Assembly (NCBI GenBank): GCA_002309805.1
Contig: DBYJ01000055.1
Span: 1-64,000 of the forward strand
DNA length: 64,000 nt
DNA from: Bacteroidales bacterium UBA1189
GTDB lineage: Bacteria; Bacteroidota; Bacteroidia; Bacteroidales; Bacteroidaceae
Reading direction: 5' to 3'
Shown here: in pieces, positions 49,794 through 58,012 of the stretch
Layout: every line of letters starts with the position of its first letter
Numbering within the stretch: the first letter of the stretch is position 1
Made by a program: the position numbers and the translations under genes
The notes under the pieces: generated by a model
What the model saw: only the letters and a program-made list of their open reading frames with translations
Databases searched by the model: none
What the model was told of the DNA's origin: nothing

Positions 49794-50387
49794 TTGGACA
49801 CCTACAAGACCATAGCGTCACCTTCGCAAGGAACTTACTCACAACTGCGCAGTAAGTTCCTTGCCTTTGTTGCCCCCGTGCGGACGGTGGACGAGGCCAT
49901 GGCCTTCGTTTCCTCCATCCAGAAGGAGTACTACGACGCCCGCCACGTCTGCTACGCCTACATGCTGGGCGCGGCGCGCGACACCTTCCGCGCCAACGAC
50001 AACGGCGAGCCCTCCGGCACCGCAGGCAAGCCCATACTGGGGCAGATTAACTCGGGCGAACTGACGGACATCGTGATAGCCGTCGTGCGCTACTTCGGAG
50101 GCATCAAGCTCGGCACCTCGGGGCTTATCCAAGCCTATAAGGCAGCAGCAGCCGAAGCCATCGCCGCAGCCGAGGTGATAGAAAAAACGGTGGACGAGAC
50201 GCTGCACATCAGTTTCGATTACTTGCTTATGAACGACGTCATGCGCATCGTCAAGGAGGAGAGCCCCACGGTCATTGCCCAGGCGTTCGACAACCTCTGC
50301 ACCATGACCCTCGCGCAGCGCGCCTCGCTCATGCCCCGCCTCCGTACGCGCCTCGAAAACCTCCGCGAAGTCACCATCGAGCCTTGA
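49794..50387 (+). CDS. YigZ/IMPACT family protein
   Basis: A 197-residue protein of the IMPACT/YigZ family. The signature RANDNGEPSGTAGKPILGQI...VVRYFGGIKLGTSGLI lies at about 60-115. A C-terminal domain of ferredoxin-like type covers about 135-197. The cellular role in bacteria is unclear. The likely start is TTG at 49794, three bases after the upstream stop; no ATG occurs until codon 36, inside the domain. It is the last gene of the serC transcript. Confidence 0.85.
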   Translation: MDTYKTIASPSQGTYSQLRSKFLAFVAPVRTVDEAMAFVSSIQKEYYDARHVCYAYMLGAARDTFRANDNGEPSGTAGKPILGQINSGELTDIVIAVVRYFGGIKLGTSGLIQAYKAAAAEAIAAAEVIEKTVDETLHISFDYLLMNDVMRIVKEESPTVIAQAFDNLCTMTLAQRASLMPRLRTRLENLREVTIEP

Positions 50388-50575
50388 TGCTAATTCCGTA
50401 GCCCAAGGAGCTGTCTCTACAGCCCAGTGCGTTAACCACAGCAAAAAAGGGGATGATTTCACAGCCCGCGACGCTGAATCCGCAGCAAATGGCAGACGAA
50501 ATCGAGGCTTTTTCACACAGAAAAGCGAAAAACAGGGGTAAAATCGGAGCTGCGCTGACCTCTCGTCTGAAGCCC

Positions 50576-50890
50576 TGTGACAATTGTGACAATTAGACAG
50601 TCATTTTCTGCGCACTCCGGAGGCCTGGAAACGGGGAAAGAAAATGATAAATATAAGAAAATGAATAAATTAAATCATTATCTCTTATACATTTTCATAT
50701 ACAGTTATCCCTATTCCTACCCCCCCCCGATTAACCCTTTCCTTTATCCCTTTCAGGCAAAAGCTGCGGCATGTACCGATAAATCTGCTTCCAAAACGCG
50801 CTCGGCTGTTTTCTCTCAATCTGCCCGGTTTAGCCATCGGCTCAGCCAAATGTACGCAAAAATGGACTGTCATTTGTCACAATTGTCACA
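50576..50890. repeat. Long inverted repeat, candidate MITE or paired sites
   Basis: TGTGACAATTGTGACAA (50576-50592) recurs inverted and unchanged at 50874-50890. The similarity continues inward for about 20 more bases (GACAGTCATTTT.TGCG on the left; GACAGTCCATTTTTGCG on the right). Each arm is itself a doublet of the 9-mer TGTGACAAT. The enclosed ~280 bases have no gene. No clear target-site duplication is seen. Confidence 0.75.
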
Positions 50891-50897
50891 AAGCTGG

Positions 50898-51019
50898 TTT
50901 TCTTGCTTTTCCTCTCGGCTTGCACTACCTTTAACCTTCGGTTTTAGGTAGGCTGCGCCTCGGGAAATCAAAAAAATCTTCGTTTTTTCTTGCTTTTCCT
51001 CTCGGCTTGCACTATCTTT
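50898..51019 (+). repeat. Duplicated promoter region, two 35-bp direct copies
   Basis: TTTTCTTGCTTTTCCTCTCG and the following GCTTGCACTAYCTTT occur at about 50898-50932 and 50985-51019, 87 bases apart with one difference. The downstream copy has a perfect -7 (TATCTTTG), and the upstream copy has TACCTTTA. Confidence 0.8.
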
Positions 51020-51020
51020 G
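50990..51020 (+). promoter_or_regulatory. Promoter of the DUF4375 gene
   Basis: TTG at 50990-50992, 20 bases, then TATCTTTG at 51013-51020, ending 19 bases before the ATG. Confidence 0.75.
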
Positions 51021-51039
51021 CCAATTCAAACCATAGTGT

Positions 51040-51537
51040 ATGAAAGTCGAAATTAGTGAAGAATCGTTCCGAAAAGCTGCTGAGGAGGGCATGGATGCCT
51101 TCCTGCGGGTGATTACCGATGCCTATCTGGAAGCGCTGGGCGGCGGGCTCAGCTCCGAGGGCATGACGCGCCTTAACGGCTGGCAGCACACGCTGCTGGG
51201 CTACCGTTTCTTCCAGGAGGAGGTGATGGACGGGGGCTTCTGCCAACTGATTCAGAACGGCTACGGACCGTACATTTTTGACAATCCCTTCGCCAAGGCC
51301 ATGCGCCTGATGGGGTTGCACGACTTCTCGAAGGCTGTCTATAAGGCCAAGTACATCTACGACACAAACAAGGCAGACTTGACGCGCGAGCGCTCTGACG
51401 AGGAGTTCATGGCCATGTACGAGCAATACCCCGGGTTCGACGACATTGAGGACTGGTATATTGAGAATGAGGAGGAGATAACGAAGGCTATCGCCTACTA
51501 TGTGGATGAACACTTGAGCCAATTCTTGGAAGATTGA
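51040..51537 (+). CDS. DUF4375 (DMP19-like) protein
   Basis: A 165-residue acidic soluble protein. LNGWQHTLLGYRFFQEEVMD, then GGFCQLIQNGYGPYIFDNPF (about 62-84) and the C-terminal YPGFDDIEDWYIENEEEIT match the DUF4375/DMP19-like family; some relatives mimic DNA by surface charge, but a role here is not known. It has its own promoter and precedes the NigD-like gene by 54 bases. Confidence 0.75.
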   Translation: MKVEISEESFRKAAEEGMDAFLRVITDAYLEALGGGLSSEGMTRLNGWQHTLLGYRFFQEEVMDGGFCQLIQNGYGPYIFDNPFAKAMRLMGLHDFSKAVYKAKYIYDTNKADLTRERSDEEFMAMYEQYPGFDDIEDWYIENEEEITKAIAYYVDEHLSQFLED

Positions 51538-51591
51538 AAAATGGAATAATTCCTGTCCTATATGGGCATAAATAATTAAGAATGAAGGAAT

Positions 51592-52368
51592 ATGGAAAAT
51601 AGAAAGATTTTTGCGCTTATTGCTGCCGTCTGCACCGTGGTGCTGACGTCGTGCCTGCCCGAGGGCCCGGGTTACACCTATACCGCCACGTTTGCGCGCG
51701 TGGTAACCATTGACCACTCGGTGGAGCCGCCGCGCTTCTATGCCGACTATACGAACGAGGAATTTGAGTTCAGCAACATCCAGAAAAATTCCGACCTCGG
51801 CAAGTATGACCTGGCGGATGCCCCGCGTGCCCTGATTGTGGCCACGATGCTGGTGGTTGACTATAAGGTGGACTACACGCTGGGCAATGGCTCGGCACCC
51901 ATTGCCGTCTCGCCCGTGTGCAACAAGGACTTGGTGCTCGACGACTCGTTTGGCCCCGTCTATGGTTTCTCGCAATGGGAGCTCGACAGGAGCTGGGCAT
52001 ACCCCTATGCCTGGGTAAGTCGCGGCTATCTGAACATCGTCCCCCAAATCAAGGCGGACAAGGCTGGGGAGCATCTGCTGGTGCCCGAAGGGGTGAGCAA
52101 CGACACGCTCAGCTTCAGCCTGCGCTCGAAATACGAGAAGGGCGAGACGCTTCGCGCCGAATTCACGTGCTTCGACCTCCGCACGCTGGCAGACACGGCT
52201 ACGGCCGACGCGGGTGCCAAACCCGTGATGACGGCCATGCTTGATAAACTGAACCACTCGAGCGACTCCGTCATGGTGGTCGTGGTGGCTGACTACCTGA
52301 ACGTCTGGCCCGACACGATTGTCAAGACGATGGTACCGACCAACTATTTCCATCTGCGTATTGATTAA
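51592..52368 (+). CDS. NigD-like lipoprotein
   Basis: A 258-residue lipoprotein. The lipobox LTSC puts the lipidated Cys at residue 21, after a hydrophobic core (IFALIAAVCTVV). The rest is beta-rich and resembles the NigD-like family of Bacteroidetes outer-membrane lipoproteins. Function unknown. The next gene starts inside its last codons. Confidence 0.75.
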   Translation: MENRKIFALIAAVCTVVLTSCLPEGPGYTYTATFARVVTIDHSVEPPRFYADYTNEEFEFSNIQKNSDLGKYDLADAPRALIVATMLVVDYKVDYTLGNGSAPIAVSPVCNKDLVLDDSFGPVYGFSQWELDRSWAYPYAWVSRGYLNIVPQIKADKAGEHLLVPEGVSNDTLSFSLRSKYEKGETLRAEFTCFDLRTLADTATADAGAKPVMTAMLDKLNHSSDSVMVVVVADYLNVWPDTIVKTMVPTNYFHLRID

Positions 52369-52942
52369 GGTAGACTTCAAGCGGCTGTTCCTGAGGCTGT
52401 GGGCGCTGATAGTCAACCCGCGGCAGGCATGGAGCGACATCCTGGAGGAAGACCCCCGACAGGATGTGGCGATGACGTTCGTCTTTCCGCTGACGTGCTG
52501 CTGCGGCCTGGCCATCCTCATCGGGCGCCTCATCCACGACGGCTTTGCCGAGGGGGGCTTCCTGAATGCTTTTGCCGACGCTGCTATCGCCTGCCTGGGG
52601 CTGGTGGCGGCGTTCTATCTGGCAACAGCTATCGTCGACCAGCTCAGCATACGTCTGCTCAAGCAGGAGCCTGACAAGAAATTGTCAGCCCTCCTTGTGG
52701 GATACTCGTTTGCCGTGGTGTTTGCGCTGACGATGCTTGTGGGGCTCTTCCCCGCATGGGTGCTGTTCAAGTGGGTGCTGCAGTTCTATGTGGTGTATGT
52801 CGTCTGGGTAGGTGCCGAAGTGCTGATGCACATTGACGAGGACAGGCGGATGACCTTCAGCCTGCTGACGTCGGCAGCCATCCTGCTTATCCCGTTCCTC
52901 ATACAGCTTATATTCAACAAGATGCCGCTTGCCTTCGGTTAA
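52361..52942 (+). CDS. Yip1-like membrane protein
   Basis: A 193-residue membrane protein with about five hydrophobic segments. LFLRLWALIVNPRQAWSDIL at the N-terminus is the usual opening of bacterial Yip1-domain proteins, followed by FVFPLTCCCGLAILIGRLI. The start is probably TTG at 52361, which overlaps the TAA of the lipoprotein gene; the frame is open further upstream without family features. Function unknown. Confidence 0.75.
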   Translation: MIKVDFKRLFLRLWALIVNPRQAWSDILEEDPRQDVAMTFVFPLTCCCGLAILIGRLIHDGFAEGGFLNAFADAAIACLGLVAAFYLATAIVDQLSIRLLKQEPDKKLSALLVGYSFAVVFALTMLVGLFPAWVLFKWVLQFYVVYVVWVGAEVLMHIDEDRRMTFSLLTSAAILLIPFLIQLIFNKMPLAFG

Positions 52943-52960
52943 GCCTATACCCATAGTTTC

Positions 52961-53419
52961 ATGGATAAGAAACCCGCAGCCATCAACATAAAGAACAAGA
53001 AAGCCTCGTTTGACTATGAGTTCGTCGAGACCTATACGGCAGGCATCGTCCTGACGGGAACGGAGATTAAGTCCATCCGTCTGGGCAAGGTGAGCCTCGT
53101 CGATACCTACTGCTACTTCGTGGGGGGCGAGCTGTGGGTGAAAAACATGAACATTGCCGAGTACTTCTACGGCTCGTACAACAACCACAGTGCCCGTCGG
53201 GAACGTAAGCTGCTGCTTACCAAGAAAGAGCTGCGCTCGTTGCAGCAAGAGGAGAAGAATCCGGGCTTCACCATCGTCCCCGTGCGCCTCTTCATCAACG
53301 AGAAAGGGCTGGCGAAGGTCGTCATAGCCTTGGCGCGAGGTAAGAAGGAGTATGACAAGCGTCAGTCCATCAAAGAGAAGGAAGACCGTCGGGAGATGGA
53401 TCGTATGTTCAAGCATTGA
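52961..53419 (+). CDS. smpB: SsrA-binding protein SmpB
   Basis: A 152-residue tmRNA-binding protein required for trans-translation. It has the OB-fold core NKKASFDYEFVETYTAGIVL and GTEIKSIRLGKVSLVDTYC, the KKELRSL helix and the basic C-terminal tail ARGKKEYDKRQSIKEKEDRR that enters the ribosomal decoding site. Full family length. metH follows seven bases later. Confidence 0.96.
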   Translation: MDKKPAAINIKNKKASFDYEFVETYTAGIVLTGTEIKSIRLGKVSLVDTYCYFVGGELWVKNMNIAEYFYGSYNNHSARRERKLLLTKKELRSLQQEEKNPGFTIVPVRLFINEKGLAKVVIALARGKKEYDKRQSIKEKEDRREMDRMFKH

Positions 53420-53426
53420 GCCACGT

Positions 53427-56186
53427 ATGGCATCGGATAGGAAGATGAAGACGCTCTCACAACTTGTGCGTGAACGTGTCCTGCTCCTCGACGGAGCTAC
53501 GGGTACCATGGTGCAGCAGTATGGCATCGCCACTGGCAACAACGACATGCTCTCACTGACGCATCCGGAGATTGTCGGGGATATCCATGCCCGCTACCTC
53601 CGCGCCGGAGCCGACATTATTGAGACTTGCACGTTCAACGCCCAGCGTATCTCGCTGGCTGACTGCGGCGCTGAAGAACGTGTGGGCGACATCAACCGCG
53701 CTGCCGTAGCCATTGCCCGGCGACTGGCTGACGAGTTCTCCACCGATGAAAAACCCCGCTTCGTGGCGGGCTCCATAGGCCCTACGGGCAAGACGCTCTC
53801 CATGAGCCCCGATGTCAACGACCCTGCTTACCGCGCTATATCGTTCGACGAACTTGCCGCTGCCTACAAGGAGCAAATGGCTGTGCTGCTGGAGGGCGGC
53901 GTGGATGCGTTGCTGATAGAGACCATTTTCGACACGCTCAATGCCAAGGCGGCGCTCTTTGCTGCCCAGGAGGCGATGCAGCAGACGGGCCGCACGGTGC
54001 CCGTCATGCTCTCCGTGACCATCAGCGACAATGCAGGGCGCACGCTCTCAGGGCAGACGCTGGAGGCTTTCCTCGCTTCTGTCAGCACATTCGAGGTGTT
54101 CTCCGTAGGACTGAACTGCTCGTTTGGCCCTGCGCAGATGAAACCCTATCTGCGTGAGCTGGCAGCCAAAGCTCCGTACTACGTCTCCTGCTATCCCAAT
54201 GCCGGACTGCCGAATGCCTTAGGCAACTACGATACCACGCCTGAGGAGTGGGCTACGATAACATCTTCGTTTGTTGACGAAGGGCTTGTGAATATCATCG
54301 GGGGCTGCTGCGGCACTACTGATGAATTCATTGCGGCCTTGGCTCCACACCTTGCTGATGCCCACCCGCGCACGCTTCCTACGGAGAGGCAGCAGGGACT
54401 TTTCCTATCGGGATTGGAACCCTTGCGCCCGCTGGAAGGAGTAGGGGAGGGCAGTGCGTTTGTCAACGTCGGCGAGCGATGCAACGTGGCGGGCTCGCGC
54501 AAGTTTCTGCGTCTGATATCAGAGCACAACTACGCTGAGGCTCTTACTATTGCCCGTCGTCAGGTGGATGACGGCGCGCTGATGCTCGACATTAATATGG
54601 ACGACGGATTGCTGGATGCCCGTGCCGAGATGGAGCATTTCCTCCGCCTGCTGGCTGCTGAGCCAGACATCGCGCGCGTACCTTTTATGATTGACTCCTC
54701 CAACTGGGAGGTGATAACCGCAGCCTTGAAGTGTATTCAGGGAAAGCCCGTAGTGAACTCCATCTCCTTAAAGGAGGGGGAGGAGGTATTCCTCCGCCAT
54801 GCCCGCGAGCTTCGTAGGCTGGGTGCAGCCGTAGTTGTGATGGCTTTCGACGAGCAGGGACAGGCTACAAGCTACGAGCGGAAGATAGCCGTTTGCCAGC
54901 GGGCATATCAGCTGCTAACGGAAAAAGTGGGGATGAATCCTGCCGATATCATCTTTGACCCCAATATTCTATCTGTCGGCACGGGCATTGCCGAACATAA
55001 TGCCTACGGTCTCGACTTTATCCGCGCTGCCCGCTGGATACGCGAAAACCTCCCAGGGGCTCATGTTAGCGGAGGCGTCAGCAACCTCTCCTTTGCCTTC
55101 CGCGGTAACAACAGCCTGCGTGAGGCCATGCACGCCGTGTTCCTCTTCCATGCCGTCAAGGCAGGCATGGATATGGCTATCGTCAACCCCTCCACGTCGG
55201 TGCAGTATGCCGATATCCCTTCGGAAGAGCTGGAACTGATAGAAGACCTCATCCTCGCCCGTCGTCCCGATGCTACAGAGCGGCTGACGGAGTATAAAGG
55301 TCAACAAGTCAACGGGTCAACAAGTCAACAGGTGGATGCAGAACATTCAAAGCATAATGAGTCGTCCTCTCCCTCCCTTGTGGATCGTCTGCAGCAGGCT
55401 CTTGTTCAGGGCGATGGCTCTCATCTGGAGCAAGACCTTGCTGAGGCGCTGGCAACCTATCCGTCGCCCGTAGCTATCATCGAAGGGCCTTTGATGGAGG
55501 GTATGAACCGCGTGGGGGAGCTGTTTGGCGAGGGTAAGATGTTTCTCCCGCAGGTGGTGAAGGCAGCCCGCACGATGAAAGAGGCTGTGCGCATCCTCCA
55601 GCCAGCCATTGATTCCCTGCGGATTCCCCACGTCATTGGCTGTTCCTGCCCCGAATGTATGGGCAGGGAAAAGGGAAAGCGCGTCCTGCTGGCAACGGTG
55701 AAGGGCGATGTGCATGATATCGGCAAGAACATCGTCAGCGTGGTGATGGCTTGCAATGGATACACCATCATTGACTTGGGCGTAATGGTACCACCCGAGG
55801 AAATCGTCCGCAAGGCGCAGGAGTGCCACCCCGACATTATCGGACTCTCAGGGCTCATCACCCCCTCTTTGGGCGAAATGGTTACTGTGGCAGAACAGCT
55901 TCAGGCTGCGGGCTTATACATCCCCTTGATGATAGGCGGCGCAACTACCAGCGACATGCACACGGCGCTGAAGATAGCGCCTGTCTATAACGCGCCGGTG
56001 GTTCATGTGAAAGATGCTTCGCAGAACTCGCGCATCGCGGCACAGTTGCTCAGTGCTTCTACTTGCGAAGCGTTTGTTAATGAGCTGCGCCAGCACCAGT
56101 CGGCCCTTCGCGAGCAGTTTGCCTCGCGCCAGCAGGATTTGCTCACTCTCGACGAGGCACGCCGACACCGCCCCACACTATGGTGA
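53427..56186 (+). CDS. metH: Cobalamin-dependent methionine synthase MetH, without activation domain
   Basis: A 919-residue enzyme that transfers methyl from methyltetrahydrofolate to homocysteine. The homocysteine domain (about 10-320) ends in the zinc motif GGCCGTTDEF near residue 291, with the other Cys in GLNCSFGP. The pterin domain spans about 340-610 (FVNVGERCNVAGSRKFLRLI). The cobalamin domain has DVHDIGKNIV near residue 761, with the His that binds cobalt. The protein stops there: the AdoMet reactivation domain of full-length MetH (about 1200 residues) is absent, and would have to be a separate protein. The linker between pterin and cobalamin domains carries an octamer repeat. The ATG at 53427 gives the normal N-terminus. 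Confidence 0.92.
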   Translation: MASDRKMKTLSQLVRERVLLLDGATGTMVQQYGIATGNNDMLSLTHPEIVGDIHARYLRAGADIIETCTFNAQRISLADCGAEERVGDINRAAVAIARRLADEFSTDEKPRFVAGSIGPTGKTLSMSPDVNDPAYRAISFDELAAAYKEQMAVLLEGGVDALLIETIFDTLNAKAALFAAQEAMQQTGRTVPVMLSVTISDNAGRTLSGQTLEAFLASVSTFEVFSVGLNCSFGPAQMKPYLRELAAKAPYYVSCYPNAGLPNALGNYDTTPEEWATITSSFVDEGLVNIIGGCCGTTDEFIAALAPHLADAHPRTLPTERQQGLFLSGLEPLRPLEGVGEGSAFVNVGERCNVAGSRKFLRLISEHNYAEALTIARRQVDDGALMLDINMDDGLLDARAEMEHFLRLLAAEPDIARVPFMIDSSNWEVITAALKCIQGKPVVNSISLKEGEEVFLRHARELRRLGAAVVVMAFDEQGQATSYERKIAVCQRAYQLLTEKVGMNPADIIFDPNILSVGTGIAEHNAYGLDFIRAARWIRENLPGAHVSGGVSNLSFAFRGNNSLREAMHAVFLFHAVKAGMDMAIVNPSTSVQYADIPSEELELIEDLILARRPDATERLTEYKGQQVNGSTSQQVDAEHSKHNESSSPSLVDRLQQALVQGDGSHLEQDLAEALATYPSPVAIIEGPLMEGMNRVGELFGEGKMFLPQVVKAARTMKEAVRILQPAIDSLRIPHVIGCSCPECMGREKGKRVLLATVKGDVHDIGKNIVSVVMACNGYTIIDLGVMVPPEEIVRKAQECHPDIIGLSGLITPSLGEMVTVAEQLQAAGLYIPLMIGGATTSDMHTALKIAPVYNAPVVHVKDASQNSRIAAQLLSASTCEAFVNELRQHQSALREQFASRQQDLLTLDEARRHRPTLW
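55300..55331 (+). repeat. Octamer repeat (GTCAACNN x4) inside metH
   Basis: Four consecutive 8-mers GTCAACAA, GTCAACGG, GTCAACAA, GTCAACAG encode part of the linker (GQQVNGSTSQQV) between the pterin and cobalamin domains. The unit is not a multiple of three, so gain or loss of one unit would shift the frame. Confidence 0.8.
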
Positions 56187-56252
56187 GGAGGCAAAAAAGC
56201 ATTTTTTAACAAAAAAAACGCCAAAAATATGTTATATAACATAAAAACGCAG

Positions 56253-56260
56253 TAACTTTG
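56253..56260 (+). promoter_or_regulatory. -7 element of the small winged-helix gene
   Basis: TAACTTTG matches TAnnTTTG and lies 67 bases before the ATG at 56328. The -33 element is not clear. Confidence 0.55.
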
Positions 56261-56327
56261 CAGCGTTTTTAGGTAACGCCATGGCAGAACGCGTGGCAAA
56301 TTATTAACTAAACAAGAGAGAACAACT

Positions 56328-56528
56328 ATGTTAGAAACGAAAGTTGGTGAGTTCGCAGGCCTCATTTGGAATGCACTCAACGAGAAGGAAATGAACCTGA
56401 AGGACCTGAAGAAGGCCACGAAGATTAAGAAGAACGAAGAGATCTTCATGGGTCTTGGCTGGCTTCTGCGCGAAGGCAAGCTTAACGCTGCTGAAACCGA
56501 GGAAGACGTGGTTTATTCCCTGAAGTAA
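56328..56528 (+). CDS. Small winged-helix protein (DUF2582-like)
   Basis: A 66-residue protein whose whole length is one winged-helix domain: GEFAGLIWNALNEKEMNLKD, helix LKKATKIKKNEEIFMGLGWL and the wing REGKLNAAETEEDVVYSL. This matches the DUF2582 winged-helix family found in Bacteroidetes and others. Binding partner unknown. It is monocistronic with its own promoter and terminator. Confidence 0.85.
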   Translation: MLETKVGEFAGLIWNALNEKEMNLKDLKKATKIKKNEEIFMGLGWLLREGKLNAAETEEDVVYSLK

Positions 56529-56580
56529 TCCCCCCTACCGTAAATTCAGAAGAAGTTACTATCCCCCGCATTTACGGAAT

Positions 56581-56609
56581 GCTGGCAAAGCCCTTTGCCG
56601 GCTTTTTTT
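56581..56609 (+). terminator. Intrinsic terminator of the winged-helix gene
   Basis: Stem GCTGGCAAAG / CTTTGCCGGC with a two-base loop and one G-T pair, followed by TTTTTTTA. Confidence 0.85.
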
Positions 56610-56620
56610 ATTTAAAAAGG

Positions 56621-56649
56621 TAAGGGCCGAGAAAAACTCTCAGCCCTTA
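56621..56649 (-). terminator. Terminator of the C1 peptidase gene
   Basis: Stem TAAGGGC.GAGA / TCTC.GCCCTTA with one mismatch. On the minus strand it is followed by CCTTTTTAAA. It lies 46 bases past the peptidase stop. Confidence 0.65.
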
Positions 56650-56694
56650 ATTCTTAACTCTTAATTCTTAACTCTTAACTTTTAACTCCTTCGT

Positions 56695-57882
56695 TTACTT
56701 GATGCCCAGCTTGCGCTTGATGTCCTTGGGAACGGCATCCTTGTGAAGGAGAATGTTGATGGTCTTGTAGGCCACGAAGGGCTTGGAAACATACCAGAAG
56801 CCTTTGTGAGGACCATTCGAGCCCCATGAGTTCTTCATCATGAACCACTCCTTGCCGTCTTCGTCCTTGGCGATGCCGTAGATAATCATGCCATGGTCGT
56901 CGGTGGTCTCCCAGCTGTCATAGCCCTTCTGACGGAGTTCCTGAGTGATTTCAAGTTCCTTGACGGACTTTTTCTTCGGCTCACCCTTGCCGTTGTCGCC
57001 TGTCCAGCGAACGGCATCGCTGCCTTCCTTGCTCTCTACCTTGGTGTCGGGTACGGTGACGGTAGCAGTAGCGCTGTTGAAACCACGCTCGCTGACGTCA
57101 GCACCCCAGGCGAAAGTGTAGCCGTTGCGCACAGCGTAGTCCATGGTCTCCATGAACTCATCGAGCGGCAGGTTGTACGAGAGACCCCAGCGCCAGTTGT
57201 CCTGAACCTCGATGACGAACGGCTCGTAGAACGGCTGGTGGTTGAAGGAGGTGAGGCTCACGTAGTCATCGGGGTTGATGCCGAGGTACTGTACGAAGCT
57301 CTGCGGGGTGTACGTCTTGCCTTTGTATTCGAAGTTCTCGGGAAGTTCGCCGAAGTAGTGTGCGAGAATGCTTTCAAGGTCTTTCTTCCACACGGGGTTG
57401 GGATTCTTGACGCTCTCCGAAGAAATGGTCTTGACAACAGCTCCAGCAACCTTCATCAGCTGGGTGAAGTTGAAGAGCGAGTCGCCGTAGAGTGAGCCAG
57501 GGAAAGGCATGGCACCCTCGGGCACGATACCGTAGTGCTTCAGGCAATAGACTGCATCGTAGAAAGAGCCGCCCTCAGAAAAACTGGCATCACCATGGGT
57601 GCGGACAGCCTTGTCGGCGCGGTCCATGTAAGTCTTGAAGGCAAGGAACGACTCGCAAAGGTCAAACTCGCCCTTTCCCATGCGCAGCAGTTCGCTCTCG
57701 AAGAAGCCCAGTGAGCTGTATGCCCAGCAGGTACCGCTGCGATGCTGGTCCTTGACAGAGGTGACGGCATTCTCCACCACAGGGGTGAACTCAGATTTTT
57801 TCTCGTCCTTCTTCTCGTCCTGAGCGAAGGTAACGTTGGGCAGCAACAAAGCAATGGCTGCCAAAGCAATCAGTCTTTTCAT
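56695..57882 (-). CDS. C1B cysteine peptidase (bleomycin hydrolase/PepC-like), exported
   Basis: A 395-residue papain-fold peptidase with a signal peptide (KRLIALAAIALLLPNVTFA) that cleaves before Gln21. Active-site residues: Gln46 and Cys52 in VKDQHRSGTCWAYSS, His330 in DDHGMIIYG and Asn351 in MKNSWGS, all present. The family's aminopeptidase members are mostly cytosolic; the signal peptide implies periplasmic or surface activity here. It stands alone on the minus strand between terminators. Confidence 0.88.
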   Translation of the reverse strand: MKRLIALAAIALLLPNVTFAQDEKKDEKKSEFTPVVENAVTSVKDQHRSGTCWAYSSLGFFESELLRMGKGEFDLCESFLAFKTYMDRADKAVRTHGDASFSEGGSFYDAVYCLKHYGIVPEGAMPFPGSLYGDSLFNFTQLMKVAGAVVKTISSESVKNPNPVWKKDLESILAHYFGELPENFEYKGKTYTPQSFVQYLGINPDDYVSLTSFNHQPFYEPFVIEVQDNWRWGLSYNLPLDEFMETMDYAVRNGYTFAWGADVSERGFNSATATVTVPDTKVESKEGSDAVRWTGDNGKGEPKKKSVKELEITQELRQKGYDSWETTDDHGMIIYGIAKDEDGKEWFMMKNSWGSNGPHKGFWYVSKPFVAYKTINILLHKDAVPKDIKRKLGIK

Positions 57883-57924
57883 GTTTTTTCAGTTGTTTTG
57901 ATTGGGTTTTTACACAATTTGGCG

Positions 57925-57932
57925 CAAAAGTA
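57925..57932 (-). promoter_or_regulatory. Candidate -7 element of the C1 peptidase gene
   Basis: TACTTTTG on the minus strand, 42 bases before the ATG. The nearest TTG is only 12 bases upstream, so the -33 is unclear. It lies back-to-back with the epimerase promoter. Confidence 0.4.
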
Positions 57933-57975
57933 ACGAAATTTTTGCAATTACTACGCCTGTGGCTCGTTTTTTTCC

Positions 57976-57983
57976 TATCTTTG
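57976..57983 (+). promoter_or_regulatory. -7 element of the epimerase gene
   Basis: TATCTTTG, a perfect match, 29 bases before the ATG at 58013. No clear -33 TTG. Confidence 0.6.
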
Positions 57984-58012
57984 CAAGAAAATAAACGCAG
58001 AAGTCCGAATAT

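Larger units (their letters stand above)
50388..51039. other. Gene-free 650-bp stretch with inverted and direct repeats
   Basis: No gene is called. The stretch contains an inverted-repeat pair (50576-50890), a run of nine C at about 50721-50729, and two copies of a promoter-like sequence (about 50898-50932 and 50985-51019). The bases 50388-50575 show no recognisable signal. Short open frames here have no family features. Confidence 0.6.

Noticed and set aside
50968..52533. 521-codon open frame on the - strand
   Set aside because: Antisense to the DUF4375 and NigD-like genes, which have family features and a consensus promoter; the antisense product resembles nothing.
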